From positions 1 through 64,000 of the forward strand of contig NZ_RBWV01000010.1 in the NCBI RefSeq assembly GCF_003634695.1: a DNA stretch of 64,000 bases, given 5' to 3'. Below, in pieces: positions 18,310 through 27,729 of this stretch (positions are counted from its first letter, which is position 1; the number at the start of each line of letters is the position of its first letter). This DNA is from Motilibacter peucedani. Its GTDB lineage: Bacteria > Actinomycetota > Actinomycetes > Motilibacterales > Motilibacteraceae. The notes beneath the pieces are model-generated. The model was not told where the DNA came from. It worked only from the letters and a program-made list of their open reading frames with translations, and ran no database searches. The translations under genes were made by a program, and so were the position numbers.

Positions 18310-18516
18310 GGGGGCGAGGCGGACGCCGCAGGGACGTTCGAGGGGCGCGGGTTCGCCAGCACCCCCGCGCGTCTGGCACAATCGCAGGCTGCACCAGTCC
18401 GCACGCAGGCCCCTCTCTCCCGCGTGCTGGCTCCCAGCACCCCCGGTGCTGCCGCAGGTCCGGACCCACCCGGCAAGACGGCACCCGAACGCGTCCGACG
18501 AGGAGAACCCAGCCCC

Positions 18517-18993
18517 GTGGCTGTCAAGATCAAGCTGATGCGCATGGGCAAGATCCGTGCGCCGTACTACCGCATCGTCGTCGCCGACGCCCGCACCAAG
18601 CGCGACGGCCGCTTCATCGAGGCGATCGGCAAGTACCACCCCACCGAGGAGCCCTCGCTCATCGAGGTCGACGGCGAGCGGGCGCAGTACTGGCTGGGCG
18701 TCGGCGCGCAGCCGACCGAGCCCGTGCGCGCGATCCTCACGGTGACCGGCGACTGGCAGAAGTTCAAGGGCCTCCCCGGCGCCGAGGGCACCCTGCGCGT
18801 CGCCGCTCCCAAGGCCGACAAGAAGGCGGCCTTCGACGCCGCCGCCCGCGAGGTGGGCACCGGCGAGACCGTCGGCGCCGCGACCACGCCGCGCGCGAAG
18901 AAGTCCGCCGAGGCTGCTGCCGAGCCCGCCGAGGCTCCCGCCGCCGCTGAGGCGCCGGCCGCCGAGGCTCCGGCCGAGACCTCCGAGGCGTAG
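18517..18993 (+). CDS. rpsP: 30S ribosomal protein S16
   Basis: S16 is a small-subunit protein needed for 30S assembly. The conserved core spans residues 1-85 ([21 protein letters not shown] ... GDWQKFKG). The remaining 70 or so residues are an Ala/Glu/Pro-rich tail (for example [14 protein letters not shown]) not found in short S16 proteins; similar tails occur in some actinobacteria. The total is 158 residues. The GTG at 18517 lies about 12 nt after an aggaga ribosome-binding site. The khpA-like gene starts at the next base after the stop. Confidence 0.95.
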   Translation: MAVKIKLMRMGKIRAPYYRIVVADARTKRDGRFIEAIGKYHPTEEPSLIEVDGERAQYWLGVGAQPTEPVRAILTVTGDWQKFKGLPGAEGTLRVAAPKADKKAAFDAAAREVGTGETVGAATTPRAKKSAEAAAEPAEAPAAAEAPAAEAPAETSEA

Positions 18994-19236
18994 GTGCTCG
19001 AGGAGGCCCTCGAGCACCTGGTCCGGGGCATCGTCGACAACCCCGAGGACGTCGCCGTCCGCCGCCGCGAAGGGCGGCGGGGGCGCGTGCTCGAGGTCCG
19101 GGTCCACCCCGACGACCTCGGCAAGGTGATCGGCCGCAGCGGTCGCACTGCCACCGCGCTGCGCACCGTGCTCGGCGCCCTGGCCGACGGCCGCCCCGTC
19201 CGCGTCGACTTCCTCGACGTCGACGAGCGGCGCTGA
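18994..19236 (+). CDS. khpA: KH-domain RNA-binding protein (KhpA-like)
   Basis: This is an 80-residue protein made of one type II KH domain. The nucleic-acid-binding GxxG loop is visible in GKVIGRSGRTA (about residues 43-53). It follows rpsP directly with no gap and precedes rimM, the standard rpsP-KH-rimM-trmD arrangement. KhpA homologues bind RNA broadly and, with KhpB, affect cell-size control in Gram-positive bacteria. The GTG start abuts the rpsP stop, so translational coupling is likely. Confidence 0.88.
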   Translation: MLEEALEHLVRGIVDNPEDVAVRRREGRRGRVLEVRVHPDDLGKVIGRSGRTATALRTVLGALADGRPVRVDFLDVDERR

Positions 19237-19258
19237 CGCCCTCCCGGGGCGCGTCCTC

Positions 19259-19777
19259 GTGATCGAGCTGTCCGTCGGCCGCATCGGCCGCGCGCACGGC
19301 ATCCGCGGCGACGTGCTCGTGGAGCCCCGCACCGACGACCCCGGGTCGCGCTTCGCGCCCGGGGTCGTGCTGCGCACCGACCCGGCGGCGACCGGCCCGC
19401 TGACCGTCGAGTCGGCGCGCTGGCAGTCCGGGCGCCTGGTCGTCCGCTTCGCCGGGGTCGACGACCGCAGCGCTGCAGAGGCGCTGCGCGGCACGCTGCT
19501 CGTCGTCGACATCGACGAGCACGAGTCGCTCGACGACCCCGACGAGTTCTACGACCACCAGCTGGTCGGCCTCGCCGCCGTGACCGTGGCCGGCGACCCG
19601 GTCGGCACGGTGAGCGACGTGCTCCACCTGCCGGCCCAGGACGTGCTGGCCATCACCCGGCCCGACGGCCGCGAGGTGCTCGTCCCGTTCGTCTCCGAGC
19701 TCGTGCCCGCGGTCGACCTCGACGCCGGCCAGGTGCAGGTGGAGCCGATCGGCGGCCTGCTCGACCCCGAGGACTGA
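19259..19777 (+). CDS. rimM: ribosome maturation factor RimM
   Basis: RimM binds S19 and helps mature the 3' (head) domain of 16S rRNA. The 172-residue product has the N-terminal RimM barrel (VGRIGRAHGIRGDVLVEP, residues 5-22) and the C-terminal PRC-barrel half (EFYDHQLVGLAAV ... VPFVSELVPAVD). The GTG at 19259 is used. It lies 22 nt after the KH gene and 9 nt before trmD, so an operon is likely. Confidence 0.94.
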   Translation: MIELSVGRIGRAHGIRGDVLVEPRTDDPGSRFAPGVVLRTDPAATGPLTVESARWQSGRLVVRFAGVDDRSAAEALRGTLLVVDIDEHESLDDPDEFYDHQLVGLAAVTVAGDPVGTVSDVLHLPAQDVLAITRPDGREVLVPFVSELVPAVDLDAGQVQVEPIGGLLDPED

Positions 19778-19786
19778 GCCACCGGC

Positions 19787-20560
19787 ATGCGCATCGACGT
19801 CCTGACGATCTTTCCCGACTACCTCGCCCCGCTGGGCCTCTCGCTGATCGGCAAGGCACGGGAGCAGGGGCTGGTCGAGCTCGCCGTCCACGACCTGCGC
19901 GGGTGGACGACCGACCGGCACCGCACCGTGGACGACACGCCCTACGGCGGTGGCCCCGGCATGGTGATGCGGCCCGAGCCCTGGGGGCAGGCCCTCGACG
20001 CGGTGGCCGCGATGGGCGCGCCCGAGCGTCCCCGCCTCGTGCTGCCGACGCCGGCCGGGCGCCCGTTCACCCAGGCGGTCGCGCACGAGTACGCCGCGCT
20101 GCCCTGGCTGGTCTTCGGCTGCGGGCGCTACGAGGGCATCGACGCCCGCGTCGCGGAGGAGGCGCGCGAGCGCTACGACGTCGACGAGGTCTCGCTCGGG
20201 GACTACGTGCTCAACGGCGGCGAGGTCGCGGTGCTGGTCGTGGTCGAGGCGGTCGCCCGGCTGCTGCCCGGGGTGATCGGCAACGCCCAGAGCCTTGACG
20301 ACGAGTCGCACGCGGCGGGGCTGCTCGAGGCGCCCGCCTACACCAAGCCGGCGCTGTGGCGCGGCCACCGCGTACCCGACGTCCTGCTCTCCGGCGACCA
20401 CGCGCGCATCGCGCGCTGGAAGCGCGACGAGGCCCTGCGGCGTACGCGCTCGGTGCGTCCTGACCTCGTCGCCGCGCTGCCGCCGGGCGACCTCGACCGG
20501 CGCGACCGCGAGGTGCTCGGCGAGCTCGGCTCGGCGCCTCCGGAGGCCCCGGCGGGCTGA
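19787..20560 (+). CDS. trmD: tRNA (guanine-N1-)-methyltransferase TrmD
   Basis: TrmD methylates N1 of guanine 37 next to the anticodon and prevents frameshifting. It is a SPOUT-fold enzyme. The trefoil-knot SAM-binding motifs [13 protein letters not shown] and [12 protein letters not shown] are both present, along with [12 protein letters not shown]. The length of 257 residues is normal. The ATG at 19787 starts the typical [13 protein letters not shown]. It follows rimM closely, and a 189-nt gap with hairpins precedes rplS. Confidence 0.96.
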   Translation: MRIDVLTIFPDYLAPLGLSLIGKAREQGLVELAVHDLRGWTTDRHRTVDDTPYGGGPGMVMRPEPWGQALDAVAAMGAPERPRLVLPTPAGRPFTQAVAHEYAALPWLVFGCGRYEGIDARVAEEARERYDVDEVSLGDYVLNGGEVAVLVVVEAVARLLPGVIGNAQSLDDESHAAGLLEAPAYTKPALWRGHRVPDVLLSGDHARIARWKRDEALRRTRSVRPDLVAALPPGDLDRRDREVLGELGSAPPEAPAG

Positions 20561-20684
20561 GCGAGTTCGTCCGATCCGGCGCGCGTGTGTCAAACTGGCT
20601 CGTCGCGCCTATGAACTCGACGGCCGCGCCCTGCCGCAGGGGAGCGCGTTCCGGACGCCGAGCGGCGCACGACCTGACCGCTGA

Positions 20685-20722
20685 GGGGTCTCGCAGCATG
20701 CGAGGTCCCGCCACCCGGGGTG
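20685..20722 (+). promoter_or_regulatory. two adjacent hairpins in the rplS leader
   Basis: The first hairpin (20685-20709) has CTCGCA/TGCGAG arms around a GCA loop, extended by GGG/CCC pairs and two wobbles. The second is CACCC-G-GGGTG (20712-20722). Both lie within 65 nt upstream of the rplS start. Such leaders can mediate feedback by the ribosomal protein, but no known leader class is matched here. Confidence 0.4.
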
Positions 20723-20749
20723 ACCTGCCGGCACCCGAGGAGCTCCCAC

Positions 20750-21115
20750 ATGAACATTCTCGACGGTCTCGACGCGGCCTCGCTGCGCACCGACATCCCG
20801 GCCTTCGGGCCTGGCGACACGCTCAAGGTCCACGTCCGCGTCGTGGAGGGCAACCGCTCGCGCATCCAGGTCTTCCAGGGCGTCATCATCCGCCGCCAGG
20901 GCGGCGGCGTCCGCGAGACGTTCACGATCCGCAAGGTCAGCTTCGGCACCGGCGTCGAGCGCACGTTCCCCGTGCACTCGCCGGTCATCGACAAGATCGA
21001 GGTCGTCACCCGCGGTGACGTCCGACGCGCGAAGCTCTACTACCTGCGCGACCTGCGCGGCAAGGCCGCCAAGATCAAGGAGAAGCGCGACGTCCTCCCG
21101 GGCGCCGGTCGCTGA
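20750..21115 (+). CDS. rplS: 50S ribosomal protein L19
   Basis: L19 lies at the 30S-50S interface. The 121-residue product has the family core [19 protein letters not shown], the [20 protein letters not shown] block and the closing [17 protein letters not shown]. The ATG at 20750 follows a gaggagc ribosome-binding site. It lies downstream of trmD as usual, and a strong terminator hairpin begins 8 nt after the stop. Confidence 0.96.
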   Translation: MNILDGLDAASLRTDIPAFGPGDTLKVHVRVVEGNRSRIQVFQGVIIRRQGGGVRETFTIRKVSFGTGVERTFPVHSPVIDKIEVVTRGDVRRAKLYYLRDLRGKAAKIKEKRDVLPGAGR

Positions 21116-21123
21116 TCTGCTGC

Positions 21124-21167
21124 GAACGCGCCGGACGGCCCTCTGACGGGGGACGTCCGGCGCGTTC
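21124..21167 (+). terminator. terminator hairpin after rplS
   Basis: Perfect 14-bp arms, GAACGCGCCGGACG (21124-21137) and its complement (21154-21167), enclose a 16-nt loop that can pair further. It starts 8 nt after the rplS stop. There is no long T-tract, as is usual for high-GC actinobacterial terminators. Confidence 0.75.
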
Positions 21168-21254
21168 TGCGCGTTGGTCCCACCGGCACGGCCGGGAGGA
21201 CGTGCCCGCCCCTCCGGGACCCGGCGCAGGCGACGACCCACGAAAGGCCGATGC

Positions 21255-22121
21255 GTGAGCACGACGGACCCGTCCGAGAGCGCCGCTGCGGAGCCCGAGC
21301 GCGTGCCCGAGGACCGGCCGGCCGCGCCGGTGCTGACTTCGACGCCGGGGGAGCCTGCCGGTGACGCGGCCGTCGGCGCGGACGGCCCTGACCCGTCCGC
21401 ACCCGCCGAGGACGCGGACCAGCCGCACCGCAGCCACCGCCGCCGCGGCTTCCTGCCCGTCGTGCCTTCCTGGGCCGAGCTGCCGGTCCTCGTCGGCCTC
21501 GCGCTCGTCCTGGCGATGGTCGTCAAGGCCTTCCTGGTGCAGGCGTTCTACATCCCGTCGGGCTCGATGGAGGACACCCTGCGGGTCGGCGACCGCGTGC
21601 TCGTCGACAAGGTGTCCTACCGGTTCGGCGACATCCACCGCGGCGACATCGTGGTCTTCAACGGCGTCGACTCCTTCACCTCCGAGGTCGACGTCGAGGA
21701 GTCCGGCAACCCGGTGGCCCGCGCGGTGCGCGAGGTCGGCAGCTGGGTGGGCGTGGCCCAGCCCAGCGAGCGCGACTTCATCAAGCGCGTGATCGGCGTC
21801 CCCGGCGACCACGTCGTCGCCGACGGGCACGGCAAGGTGGTCGTCAACGGCGTGCCCCTCGAGGAGACCTCCTACCTGTTCCCCGGCGACGCGCCCTCCG
21901 ACCGGGCCTTCGACGTCACCGTGCCGGCGGGCAAGCTCTGGGTCATGGGCGACCACCGCAGCGAGTCGGCGGACTCCCGCGAGCACATGGGCGACCCGGG
22001 CGGCGGCTACGTCCCCGAGGACAAGGTCATCGGAAAGGCCTTCGTGGTCGTGTGGCCGTTCGGCCACTGGGACACCCTCGGCACGCCGAAGACGTTCCAC
22101 GACCCCGCCTCGTCCCGGTAG
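21255..22121 (+). CDS. lepB: signal peptidase I
   Basis: LepB is the membrane protease that removes signal peptides from exported proteins. After a disordered Pro/Ala/Asp-rich cytoplasmic leader (about 1-65), a single membrane anchor runs about 75-95. The catalytic serine lies in PSGSMEDT near residue 103 and the lysine general base in FIKRVIGVPGD near residue 177. The GDHRSESADSR box of the S26 family is also present. Length 288. The GTG at 21255 follows a gaaagg ribosome-binding site. It would process the exported proteins of the copper island in this window. Confidence 0.94.
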   Translation: MSTTDPSESAAAEPERVPEDRPAAPVLTSTPGEPAGDAAVGADGPDPSAPAEDADQPHRSHRRRGFLPVVPSWAELPVLVGLALVLAMVVKAFLVQAFYIPSGSMEDTLRVGDRVLVDKVSYRFGDIHRGDIVVFNGVDSFTSEVDVEESGNPVARAVREVGSWVGVAQPSERDFIKRVIGVPGDHVVADGHGKVVVNGVPLEETSYLFPGDAPSDRAFDVTVPAGKLWVMGDHRSESADSREHMGDPGGGYVPEDKVIGKAFVVVWPFGHWDTLGTPKTFHDPASSR

Positions 22122-22135
22122 GCCCCTCTCCCGGT

Positions 22136-22141
22136 TAGCCT
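22136..22141 (+). promoter_or_regulatory. candidate leaderless -10 element (TAGCCT) for rnhB
   Basis: TAGCCT ends 7 nt before the rnhB ATG, which predicts transcription starting at the initiation codon. No Shine-Dalgarno sequence is present in the 7 nt between. Confidence 0.4.
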
Positions 22142-22148
22142 TTCGCCC

Positions 22149-22946
22149 ATGTCGGTCCCTCCGAGCCTGCGCTACGAGCGCGAGGCCTGGCGCTCCGGCG
22201 CCGGTCTGCTCGCGGCCGTCGACGAGGTCGGGCGCGGGTCGCTCGCCGGGCCGGTCAGCGTCGGGGTGGTGCTGCTGGAGCCGGGCTGCAAGCCGGGCCC
22301 GGTCGGGCTGCGCGACAGCAAGCTGCTGACGCCCGAGGCGCGCACCGCGCTGGTGCCGCGCATCCGGCGCTGGGTCCTCGAGGGCGCCGTCGGGCACGCG
22401 TCCGCCGCCGAGATCGACGCCGTCGGCATCCTGCGCGCCCTGCGCCTCGCCGCCGAGCGCGCCGTCGCCTCGCTGAGCCGGACGCCCGACTGGGTGCTGC
22501 TCGACGGCAACCACGACTACCTCACCCGGCGCCCGCAGCCGCTGCTGCTCGAGTTCGACGACGGGCTCGACGCGCTGGCCGCGGCTCCTGAGCTCGAGGG
22601 CGGCTGGCGCTGCGAGGTCCCCGTGCGCACGCTGGTCAAGGCCGACCTGAAGTGCTCGTCGGTCGCCGCCGCCAGCGTCCTCGCCAAGACCGAGCGCGAC
22701 GCGCTGATGGCCGAGCTGGCCGCGTCCTACCCGGCCTACGGCTGGGACTCCAACCGCGGCTACTCAGCGCCGGCGCACCTCGCGGCGCTCGAGGAGCACG
22801 GTCCGTGCGAGCAGCACCGGCGCTCGTGGCGGCTGCCCGGGCAGCGCGGCCCTGCTGACGAGCTGGCAGCTGACGAGCTGCCGGGGTGGGACACCGAGGC
22901 GTCGACCGGCGAGGTCGCCGACGAGCGAGAGCAGGAGCTGGCATGA
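22149..22946 (+). CDS. rnhB: ribonuclease HII
   Basis: RNase HII nicks DNA at embedded ribonucleotides and degrades RNA in RNA-DNA hybrids. Active-site motifs are [13 protein letters not shown] near residue 24 (Asp-Glu), [15 protein letters not shown] (Asp), and [17 protein letters not shown] (Asp). The WDSNRGY motif near the C-terminus is present. The 265 residues include a divergent acidic C-terminal tail of about 35 residues. The ATG at 22149 has a leaderless-type promoter. The stop overlaps the next gene by 4 nt (ATGA). Confidence 0.94.
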   Translation: MSVPPSLRYEREAWRSGAGLLAAVDEVGRGSLAGPVSVGVVLLEPGCKPGPVGLRDSKLLTPEARTALVPRIRRWVLEGAVGHASAAEIDAVGILRALRLAAERAVASLSRTPDWVLLDGNHDYLTRRPQPLLLEFDDGLDALAAAPELEGGWRCEVPVRTLVKADLKCSSVAAASVLAKTERDALMAELAASYPAYGWDSNRGYSAPAHLAALEEHGPCEQHRRSWRLPGQRGPADELAADELPGWDTEASTGEVADEREQELA

Positions 22947-23257
22947 GCGCCGAGGACCTGGAGAAGTACGAGACCGAGATGGAGCTGCAGCTCTACCGGG
23001 AGTACCGCGACGTCGTCGGCCTGTTCCAGTACGTCGTGGAGACCGAGCGCCGCTTCTACCTCACCAACTCGGTGCGGCTCGAGCCCCGCACGACCGAGGG
23101 CGGCGACGTCTACTTCGAGGTCACCATGTCCGACGCCTGGGTCTGGGACATGTACCGCCCGGCGCGCTTCGTCCGCAACGTGCGCGTGGTGACGTTCAAG
23201 GACGTCAACGTCGAGGAGCTCGCCAAGAGCGAGCTGGAGCCCCCGCCCACCACCTGA
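22943..23257 (+). CDS. DUF2469 family protein
   Basis: This is a 104-residue protein of the actinobacteria-specific DUF2469 family, recognised by [20 protein letters not shown] at the start, [14 protein letters not shown] in the middle, and [20 protein letters not shown]. It has no membrane span or catalytic motif. It overlaps rnhB by 4 nt and is almost always encoded beside rnhB, so the two are probably translated together. Its function is unknown. A link to RNA or genome maintenance is suggested only by the neighbour. Confidence 0.9.
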   Translation: MSAEDLEKYETEMELQLYREYRDVVGLFQYVVETERRFYLTNSVRLEPRTTEGGDVYFEVTMSDAWVWDMYRPARFVRNVRVVTFKDVNVEELAKSELEPPPTT

Positions 23258-23367
23258 CCCGCCGCCGCGGTCCTCCACAGGGGGCCGCCGCTCCGTCCAC
23301 AGGGGCCCGGCCGAGAGCGGCGGCACCACGGCCACCTCGCCCAGTGTGGGGCGCGGAGGTGGTTGCC

Positions 23368-23778
23368 GTGCCCGTGCGCAAGGCAGAGGTGGACGAGGCG
23401 GTGCCCCGGCAGGTGCCGGCGGGCACCGCGAGGGCGGCGCTGGGGCGCTACGGCGAGGACGTCGCCGTCCGGTTCCTGGTCGAGCAGGGGATGGTGATCC
23501 TCGAGCGCAACTGGCGCTGCGAGCTGGGCGAGGTCGACATCGTGGCGCGCGACGGCGACACGCTGGTCGTCTGCGAGGTCAAGACCCGTCGCTCCGAGCG
23601 GTTCGGCCCGCCGCAGGAGGCCGTGACCCGCGTGAAGCTGTCGCGGCTGCGCCGGCTCGCCGTGCGCTGGCTGCTGGCCCACGACGTGCACCCGCCGCAC
23701 GTGCGCATCGACGTCGTGGCCGTGCGCCGCGACGCCCGCGGCCCGGCCGCGGTCGAGCACCTGCGAGGGGTGGCCTGA
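23368..23778 (+). CDS. yraN: YraN/UPF0102 family putative endonuclease
   Basis: The protein (136 residues) belongs to UPF0102, which has a restriction-endonuclease-like fold. The core motif [21 protein letters not shown] carries the Asp and the ExK pair of the nuclease site, so metal-dependent DNA cleavage is likely but unproven for this gene. GTG at 23368 is preferred because GGAGG (23355-23359) lies 8 nt upstream. An earlier in-frame GTG at 23344 would add eight residues. The stop overlaps the comM ATG (TGATG). Confidence 0.88.
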   Translation: MPVRKAEVDEAVPRQVPAGTARAALGRYGEDVAVRFLVEQGMVILERNWRCELGEVDIVARDGDTLVVCEVKTRRSERFGPPQEAVTRVKLSRLRRLAVRWLLAHDVHPPHVRIDVVAVRRDARGPAAVEHLRGVA

Positions 23779-25334
23779 TGGCGCTCGGTCGCGCGCGCGC
23801 CGTCGCCCTGCTCGGCGTCGACGGCGCGGTCGTCGAGGTCGAGGCCCACATCGCTGCCGGGCTGCCCGGGTTCAGCCTCGTCGGGCTGCCCGACGCAGCT
23901 CTGTCGGAGGCCCGCGACCGCGTGCGCGCCGCCCTCGTCAACTCCGGCGAGCCGTGGCCGCAGAGCCGCATCACCGTCGGCCTCTCGCCGGCCAGCCTGC
24001 CCAAGCGCGGCTCCGGCTTCGACCTGGCGGTGGCCGCGGCGATCATGCTCGCCGCCGGGCAGCAGGCGCAGCCGCCGGTGCACCCCGAGGTGCTGAAGGA
24101 CGCCCTGCTGCTCGCCGAGCTCGGCCTCGACGGCCGCCTGCGCCCGGTGCCTGGCGTCCTGCCCGCCGTCGCGGCAGCTGCCCGGGCCGGCGTGCGCGCG
24201 GTCTTCGTGGCCGAGCCCAACGCCGCCGAGGCGGCCCTCGTGCCCGGTGTCGAGGTCGTCGGCCTGCGCTCGGTGGCGCAGCTGGGCGCGCTGCTGCGCC
24301 GCCTGCCGGTGCCCGACGAGCCGCCGCTCCCGGCGCCGCAGCGCCCGCTGGGCTCCGGGACCGTCCCCGAGCCCTCTGACAAGGACCTCAGCGACGTCGT
24401 CGGCCAGCACGAGGCTCGCCACGCCGTCGAGGTCGCCGCGGCAGGAGGTCACGCGCTGTTCCTCGTGGGGGCGCCCGGCACCGGCAAGACGATGCTCGCC
24501 GAGCGGATGCCCGGCCTGCTGCCCCCGCTCACTCCCGAGGAGGCGCTCGAGGTCACGGCCGTGCACTCACTGGCCGGCACGCTCGACCCCGACACCCCGC
24601 TGGTGCGCCGCCCGCCGTTCCGCGCGCCGCACCACAGCGCCACGACGGCGGCCGTCGTGGGGGGAGGCAGCGGCGTCCCGCGGCCGGGCGCGGTCTCGCT
24701 CGCGCACCGCGGCGTGCTGCTGCTCGACGAGGCCCCGGAGTTCTCGCCCTCGGTGCTCGACGCGCTGCGCCAGCCGCTCGAGTCGGGCACGGTCGTGCTG
24801 TCGCGCGCCGGCGGCACGGCGCGCTACCCGGCGCGCTGCACCCTCGTGCTGGCGTCCAACCCGTGCCCCTGCGGCCTCTCGGTCGGCAAGGGCCTCGACT
24901 GCCGGTGCACGCCGCTCGCCCGCCGGCGCTACCTCGGCCGCCTGTCGGGCCCGCTGCTCGACCGGGTCGACCTGCGCGTCGAGGTCCGGCCGGCGCTGGG
25001 CGCGGGCTCGACCCTCGAGGGCGAGAGCACCGCCGTGGTCGCCGCGCGCGTGCGGGAGGCACGGGCCCGGGCGGCCCACCGCTACGCCGACACCCCGTGG
25101 CGCACCAACGCCGAGGTGCCCGGCCGCGAGCTGCGGGGGAGGTGGCGGGTCGAGGAGGCCCGCGCCGTCGAGGACGCCGTGCGCCGCGGCTCCCTGACGC
25201 TGCGGGGCGCCGACCGCACCCTGCGGGTCGCGTGGACGCTGTGCGACCTGGCTGGCCGCGCGCGGCCCTCGAGCTCCGACGTCGCCGCCGCGCTCGGGCT
25301 CCGGCTCGCCGGCGGCGCGGGGGTGGCCGCGTGA
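23778..25334 (+). CDS. comM: YifB/ComM family Mg-chelatase-like AAA+ ATPase
   Basis: ComM-type proteins are hexameric AAA+ helicases that promote branch migration during natural transformation. The N-terminal domain (about 1-170) holds the family block VEAHIAAGLPGFSLVGLPDAALSEA. Walker A is GAPGTGKTML near residue 232. Walker B LLLDEAPEFSP follows near 315, and the NPCPCG cysteine motif and a C-terminal Mg_chelatase_C domain complete the 518 residues. It lies between yraN and dprA with overlaps at both ends (TGATG and GTGA), a compact competence/recombination operon. Confidence 0.93.
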   Translation: MALGRARAVALLGVDGAVVEVEAHIAAGLPGFSLVGLPDAALSEARDRVRAALVNSGEPWPQSRITVGLSPASLPKRGSGFDLAVAAAIMLAAGQQAQPPVHPEVLKDALLLAELGLDGRLRPVPGVLPAVAAAARAGVRAVFVAEPNAAEAALVPGVEVVGLRSVAQLGALLRRLPVPDEPPLPAPQRPLGSGTVPEPSDKDLSDVVGQHEARHAVEVAAAGGHALFLVGAPGTGKTMLAERMPGLLPPLTPEEALEVTAVHSLAGTLDPDTPLVRRPPFRAPHHSATTAAVVGGGSGVPRPGAVSLAHRGVLLLDEAPEFSPSVLDALRQPLESGTVVLSRAGGTARYPARCTLVLASNPCPCGLSVGKGLDCRCTPLARRRYLGRLSGPLLDRVDLRVEVRPALGAGSTLEGESTAVVAARVREARARAAHRYADTPWRTNAEVPGRELRGRWRVEEARAVEDAVRRGSLTLRGADRTLRVAWTLCDLAGRARPSSSDVAAALGLRLAGGAGVAA

Positions 25335-26635
25335 ACCGGCCCGAGCAGGACGCGGCACAGGGTCCCAGGGTCGGCACGGAGTACGTCGACGAGGGGCGCG
25401 GCCACGAGGCGAGCGTCCCCGAGGCGTGCGTCCCCGACCCGCGGGAGTCCCGCCGCAGGGCGGTGGCGGTGCTCCTGCGGCTGGTCGAGCCGCCGTCGCC
25501 GCACCTGGTCGCCCTCGTCGACCGCAGCGGCCCCGAGGCGGTCGTCGAGCGGCTGCTCGACGACCGGCCGCCGGAGCTCGCGCTGTTCGACGACGGGTCG
25601 CGCCCGCTGGCCGAGGCCAAGGCCGAGCACGCCCGGGCCGTCGCCCGGCTCGACCGGTGGCGCGCGAGGCTGCCCGTCGTCGACGTCGACCGCGACCTGA
25701 TGCTCGCCCGCCGCGTCGGCGCCCGCCTGGTCGTCCCCGGCGACGACGAGTGGCCGACGGGGCTCGACGCGCTCGGCACGACGCGGCCGCTCGGGCTGTG
25801 GGTCCGCGGCCGGGGGTCGCTCCGCGAGCTCGCCGAGAGGTCGGTGGCGGTGGTCGGGGCACGGGCGTGCACGGCCTACGGCGAGCACGTCGCGTCCTCG
25901 CTGTCGGCGGAGCTGGTCTCGAGGGGGTGGAGCGTCGTCTCGGGCGCCGCCTTCGGCATCGACGCCGCTGCCCACCGCGGGGCGCTCGCCGCGGGCGGTC
26001 CGACGCTGGCGGTGCTCGCGTGCGGCGTCGACCTCGCCTACCCCCGGGCCCACGACACGCTGCTGGCCCGCGTCGCCGAGGACGGCCTCGTGGTCAGCGA
26101 GTACCCGCCGGCCACTCCGGTGACCCGCGGCCGCTTCCTCGACCGCAACCGGCTGCTCGCGGCGCTCACCCGCGGCACGGTGCTCGTCGAGGCCGGCCTG
26201 CGCAGCGGCTCGCGCAGCACCGTCAAGCACGCCCGGTCGCTGAACCGCCCGGTGCTCGTCGTGCCGGGGCCGGTGACGAGCCCCGCCTCGGCCGGCTGCC
26301 ACGCCGAGCTGCGTGCGGGCGGCGACACCTTCGTGGTGACCGACGCCGACGACGTGCTGGAGGTGCTGGGGCCGCTCGCAGCCGAGGTCGGGGGCGCGCG
26401 CAGAGGCCCCGACCGCCCGCTCGACCAGCTCGGTGCGGACGCGCTGCGCGTCTACGACGCGATGCCGCAGCGAGCGGCGATCGGCGTCGACGACCTGTGC
26501 CTCGGCACCGGCCTGCCGGTGGGCGAGCTGCTCGCGCTGCTCGGACAGATGGCTGCTGACGGCTTCGTGCGCGCCGAGGAGGGCGGCTGGGCGCGCGTGC
26601 CCGCCGGCCGCGGCGGCACCCGCCCCGGCGCGTGA
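25331..26635 (+). CDS. dprA: DNA processing protein DprA
   Basis: DprA binds incoming single-stranded DNA and loads RecA during transformation. The Rossmann core shows [17 protein letters not shown] near residue 178, the [15 protein letters not shown] motif, and [20 protein letters not shown]. The 434 residues include an N-terminal SAM-like region and a C-terminal winged-helix (DprA_WH) portion near 370-425. The GTG overlaps the comM stop by 4 nt. Its stop codon lies in the loop of a perfect hairpin and is followed by short direct repeats. Confidence 0.93.
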   Translation: MNRPEQDAAQGPRVGTEYVDEGRGHEASVPEACVPDPRESRRRAVAVLLRLVEPPSPHLVALVDRSGPEAVVERLLDDRPPELALFDDGSRPLAEAKAEHARAVARLDRWRARLPVVDVDRDLMLARRVGARLVVPGDDEWPTGLDALGTTRPLGLWVRGRGSLRELAERSVAVVGARACTAYGEHVASSLSAELVSRGWSVVSGAAFGIDAAAHRGALAAGGPTLAVLACGVDLAYPRAHDTLLARVAEDGLVVSEYPPATPVTRGRFLDRNRLLAALTRGTVLVEAGLRSGSRSTVKHARSLNRPVLVVPGPVTSPASAGCHAELRAGGDTFVVTDADDVLEVLGPLAAEVGGARRGPDRPLDQLGADALRVYDAMPQRAAIGVDDLCLGTGLPVGELLALLGQMAADGFVRAEEGGWARVPAGRGGTRPGA

Positions 26636-26675
26636 CGCGCCGGGGCACGACGCGCCGGGGCACGACGCGCCGGGG
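26622..26675 (+). repeat. hairpin with the dprA stop codon as loop, plus 15-bp tandem repeats
   Basis: GCCCCGGCGCG (26622-26632) pairs with CGCGCCGGGGC (26636-26646), leaving only TGA, the dprA stop, in the loop. The right arm is part of a 15-bp unit, GACGCGCCGGGGCAC, repeated at 26634, 26649 and (partly) 26664. Three alternative right arms are therefore available for the same left arm. This may act as a terminator or attenuator before xerC. Confidence 0.8.
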
Positions 26676-26721
26676 AGCGAGGTGCTTGACGATCTTGCCC
26701 CTGAGCGTGACCGTGTGCCTG

Positions 26722-27729
26722 GTGAGCGAGACGGGGCTGGTGGGACCGGCCGACGACGGGGGAGCCCCGGCCGAGCCGGGCGAGGCCCCGCCGGGGGAGC
26801 CGGGCGGCTCGGCGGGCCTGCCGCCGGCCCTGGCGTCCGCGCGCGAGGCGTTCGTCGCGCACCTGCGCCACGAGCGCGGCGCCTCCGGCCACACGGTCCG
26901 CGCCTACTCCGCTGACATCGCCGCGCTGCTCGAGCACGCCCGGCGCATGGGCCGGACATCCGTGCCTGAGCTCGACCTGCCCGTGCTGCGCAGCTGGCTG
27001 GCTCGTCAGCGCGCCTCCGGGTGCGCGCGGTCGACGCTGGCCCGGCGGGCCGCCGCTGCTCGGACGTTCACGGCCTGGGCGGCCCGTGCCGGCCTCGCCG
27101 AGGCCGACGCCGGCGCGCTGCTCGCCAGCCCCAAGGCGCGGCGACCGCTCCCGACGGTCCTCCGCCGGGACGAGGCAGCGGCGGTGCTCGACTCGGCGGC
27201 CGCGCTCGCGGCCGACGGCGAGCCGCTCCCCCTGCGCAACGCCGCCCTGCTCGAGGTGCTCTACGCCTCGGGGATCCGAGTGGCAGAGCTCTGCGGCCTC
27301 GACACCGACGACGTCGACGAGAGCCGGCGGCTGCTGCGGGTGGTCGGCAAGGGCGACAAGGAGCGCCGCGTACCCGTCGGCCTGCCCGCGGTGCGCGCGG
27401 TGCGCGCGTGGCTGCAGGAGGGCCGCCCTGCGCTGCGCACGCCGTTCAGCGGACCCGCGCTCTTCCTGGGCGCGCGCGGCGGCCGGCTCGACGTGCGGAC
27501 CGCCCGGCGGGTGGTCCACGAGCGGCTCGCGGCGACCCCCGGAGCTCCCGACCTCGCCCCCCACGGGCTGCGCCACACGGCGGCCACGCACCTGCTCGAG
27601 GGAGGTGCTGACCTACGCAGCGTCCAGGAGCTGCTCGGTCACGCTAGTCTCGGCACGACACAGGTCTACACGCATGTGTCGGTAGAAAGGCTGAAGGCCA
27701 CCTATGAGCGAGCTCACCCCCGAGCGTGA
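26722..27729 (+). CDS. xerC: tyrosine recombinase XerC
   Basis: XerC, with XerD, resolves chromosome dimers at dif. The N-terminal SAM-like core-binding domain spans about 40-130 and the catalytic domain about 150-330. Catalytic residues are visible: R186 (SGIRVAEL), the lysine in GKGDKERR, H281 and R284 (HGLRHTA), the histidine in [10 protein letters not shown], and the nucleophile Y316 (VYTHVS). The start is uncertain: GTG at 26722 (335 residues) is chosen, but in-frame GTG codons lie just upstream and back to 26632 inside the repeat. The end overlaps the sigma factor gene by 26 nt. Chromosomal context favours XerC over a phage integrase. Confidence 0.92.
   Translation: MSETGLVGPADDGGAPAEPGEAPPGEPGGSAGLPPALASAREAFVAHLRHERGASGHTVRAYSADIAALLEHARRMGRTSVPELDLPVLRSWLARQRASGCARSTLARRAAAARTFTAWAARAGLAEADAGALLASPKARRPLPTVLRRDEAAAVLDSAAALAADGEPLPLRNAALLEVLYASGIRVAELCGLDTDDVDESRRLLRVVGKGDKERRVPVGLPAVRAVRAWLQEGRPALRTPFSGPALFLGARGGRLDVRTARRVVHERLAATPGAPDLAPHGLRHTAATHLLEGGADLRSVQELLGHASLGTTQVYTHVSVERLKATYERAHPRA

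Noticed and set aside
18258-18516. Short frames starting inside palindromic element copy 1 (MARCDS... type translations)
   Set aside because: They translate the repeat and the rpsP leader; there is no ribosome-binding site and no conservation beyond the DNA palindrome.
26622-26646. dprA hairpin as a classical rho-independent terminator
   Set aside because: There is no T-tract and the stop codon is inside the loop; recorded instead as a repeat/hairpin of uncertain role.
26722-27729. Tyrosine recombinase as a sign of a mobile element
   Set aside because: It lies in a conserved housekeeping order (dprA-xerC-whiG-rpsB) with no attachment-site duplication or phage genes, so it is chromosomal XerC.
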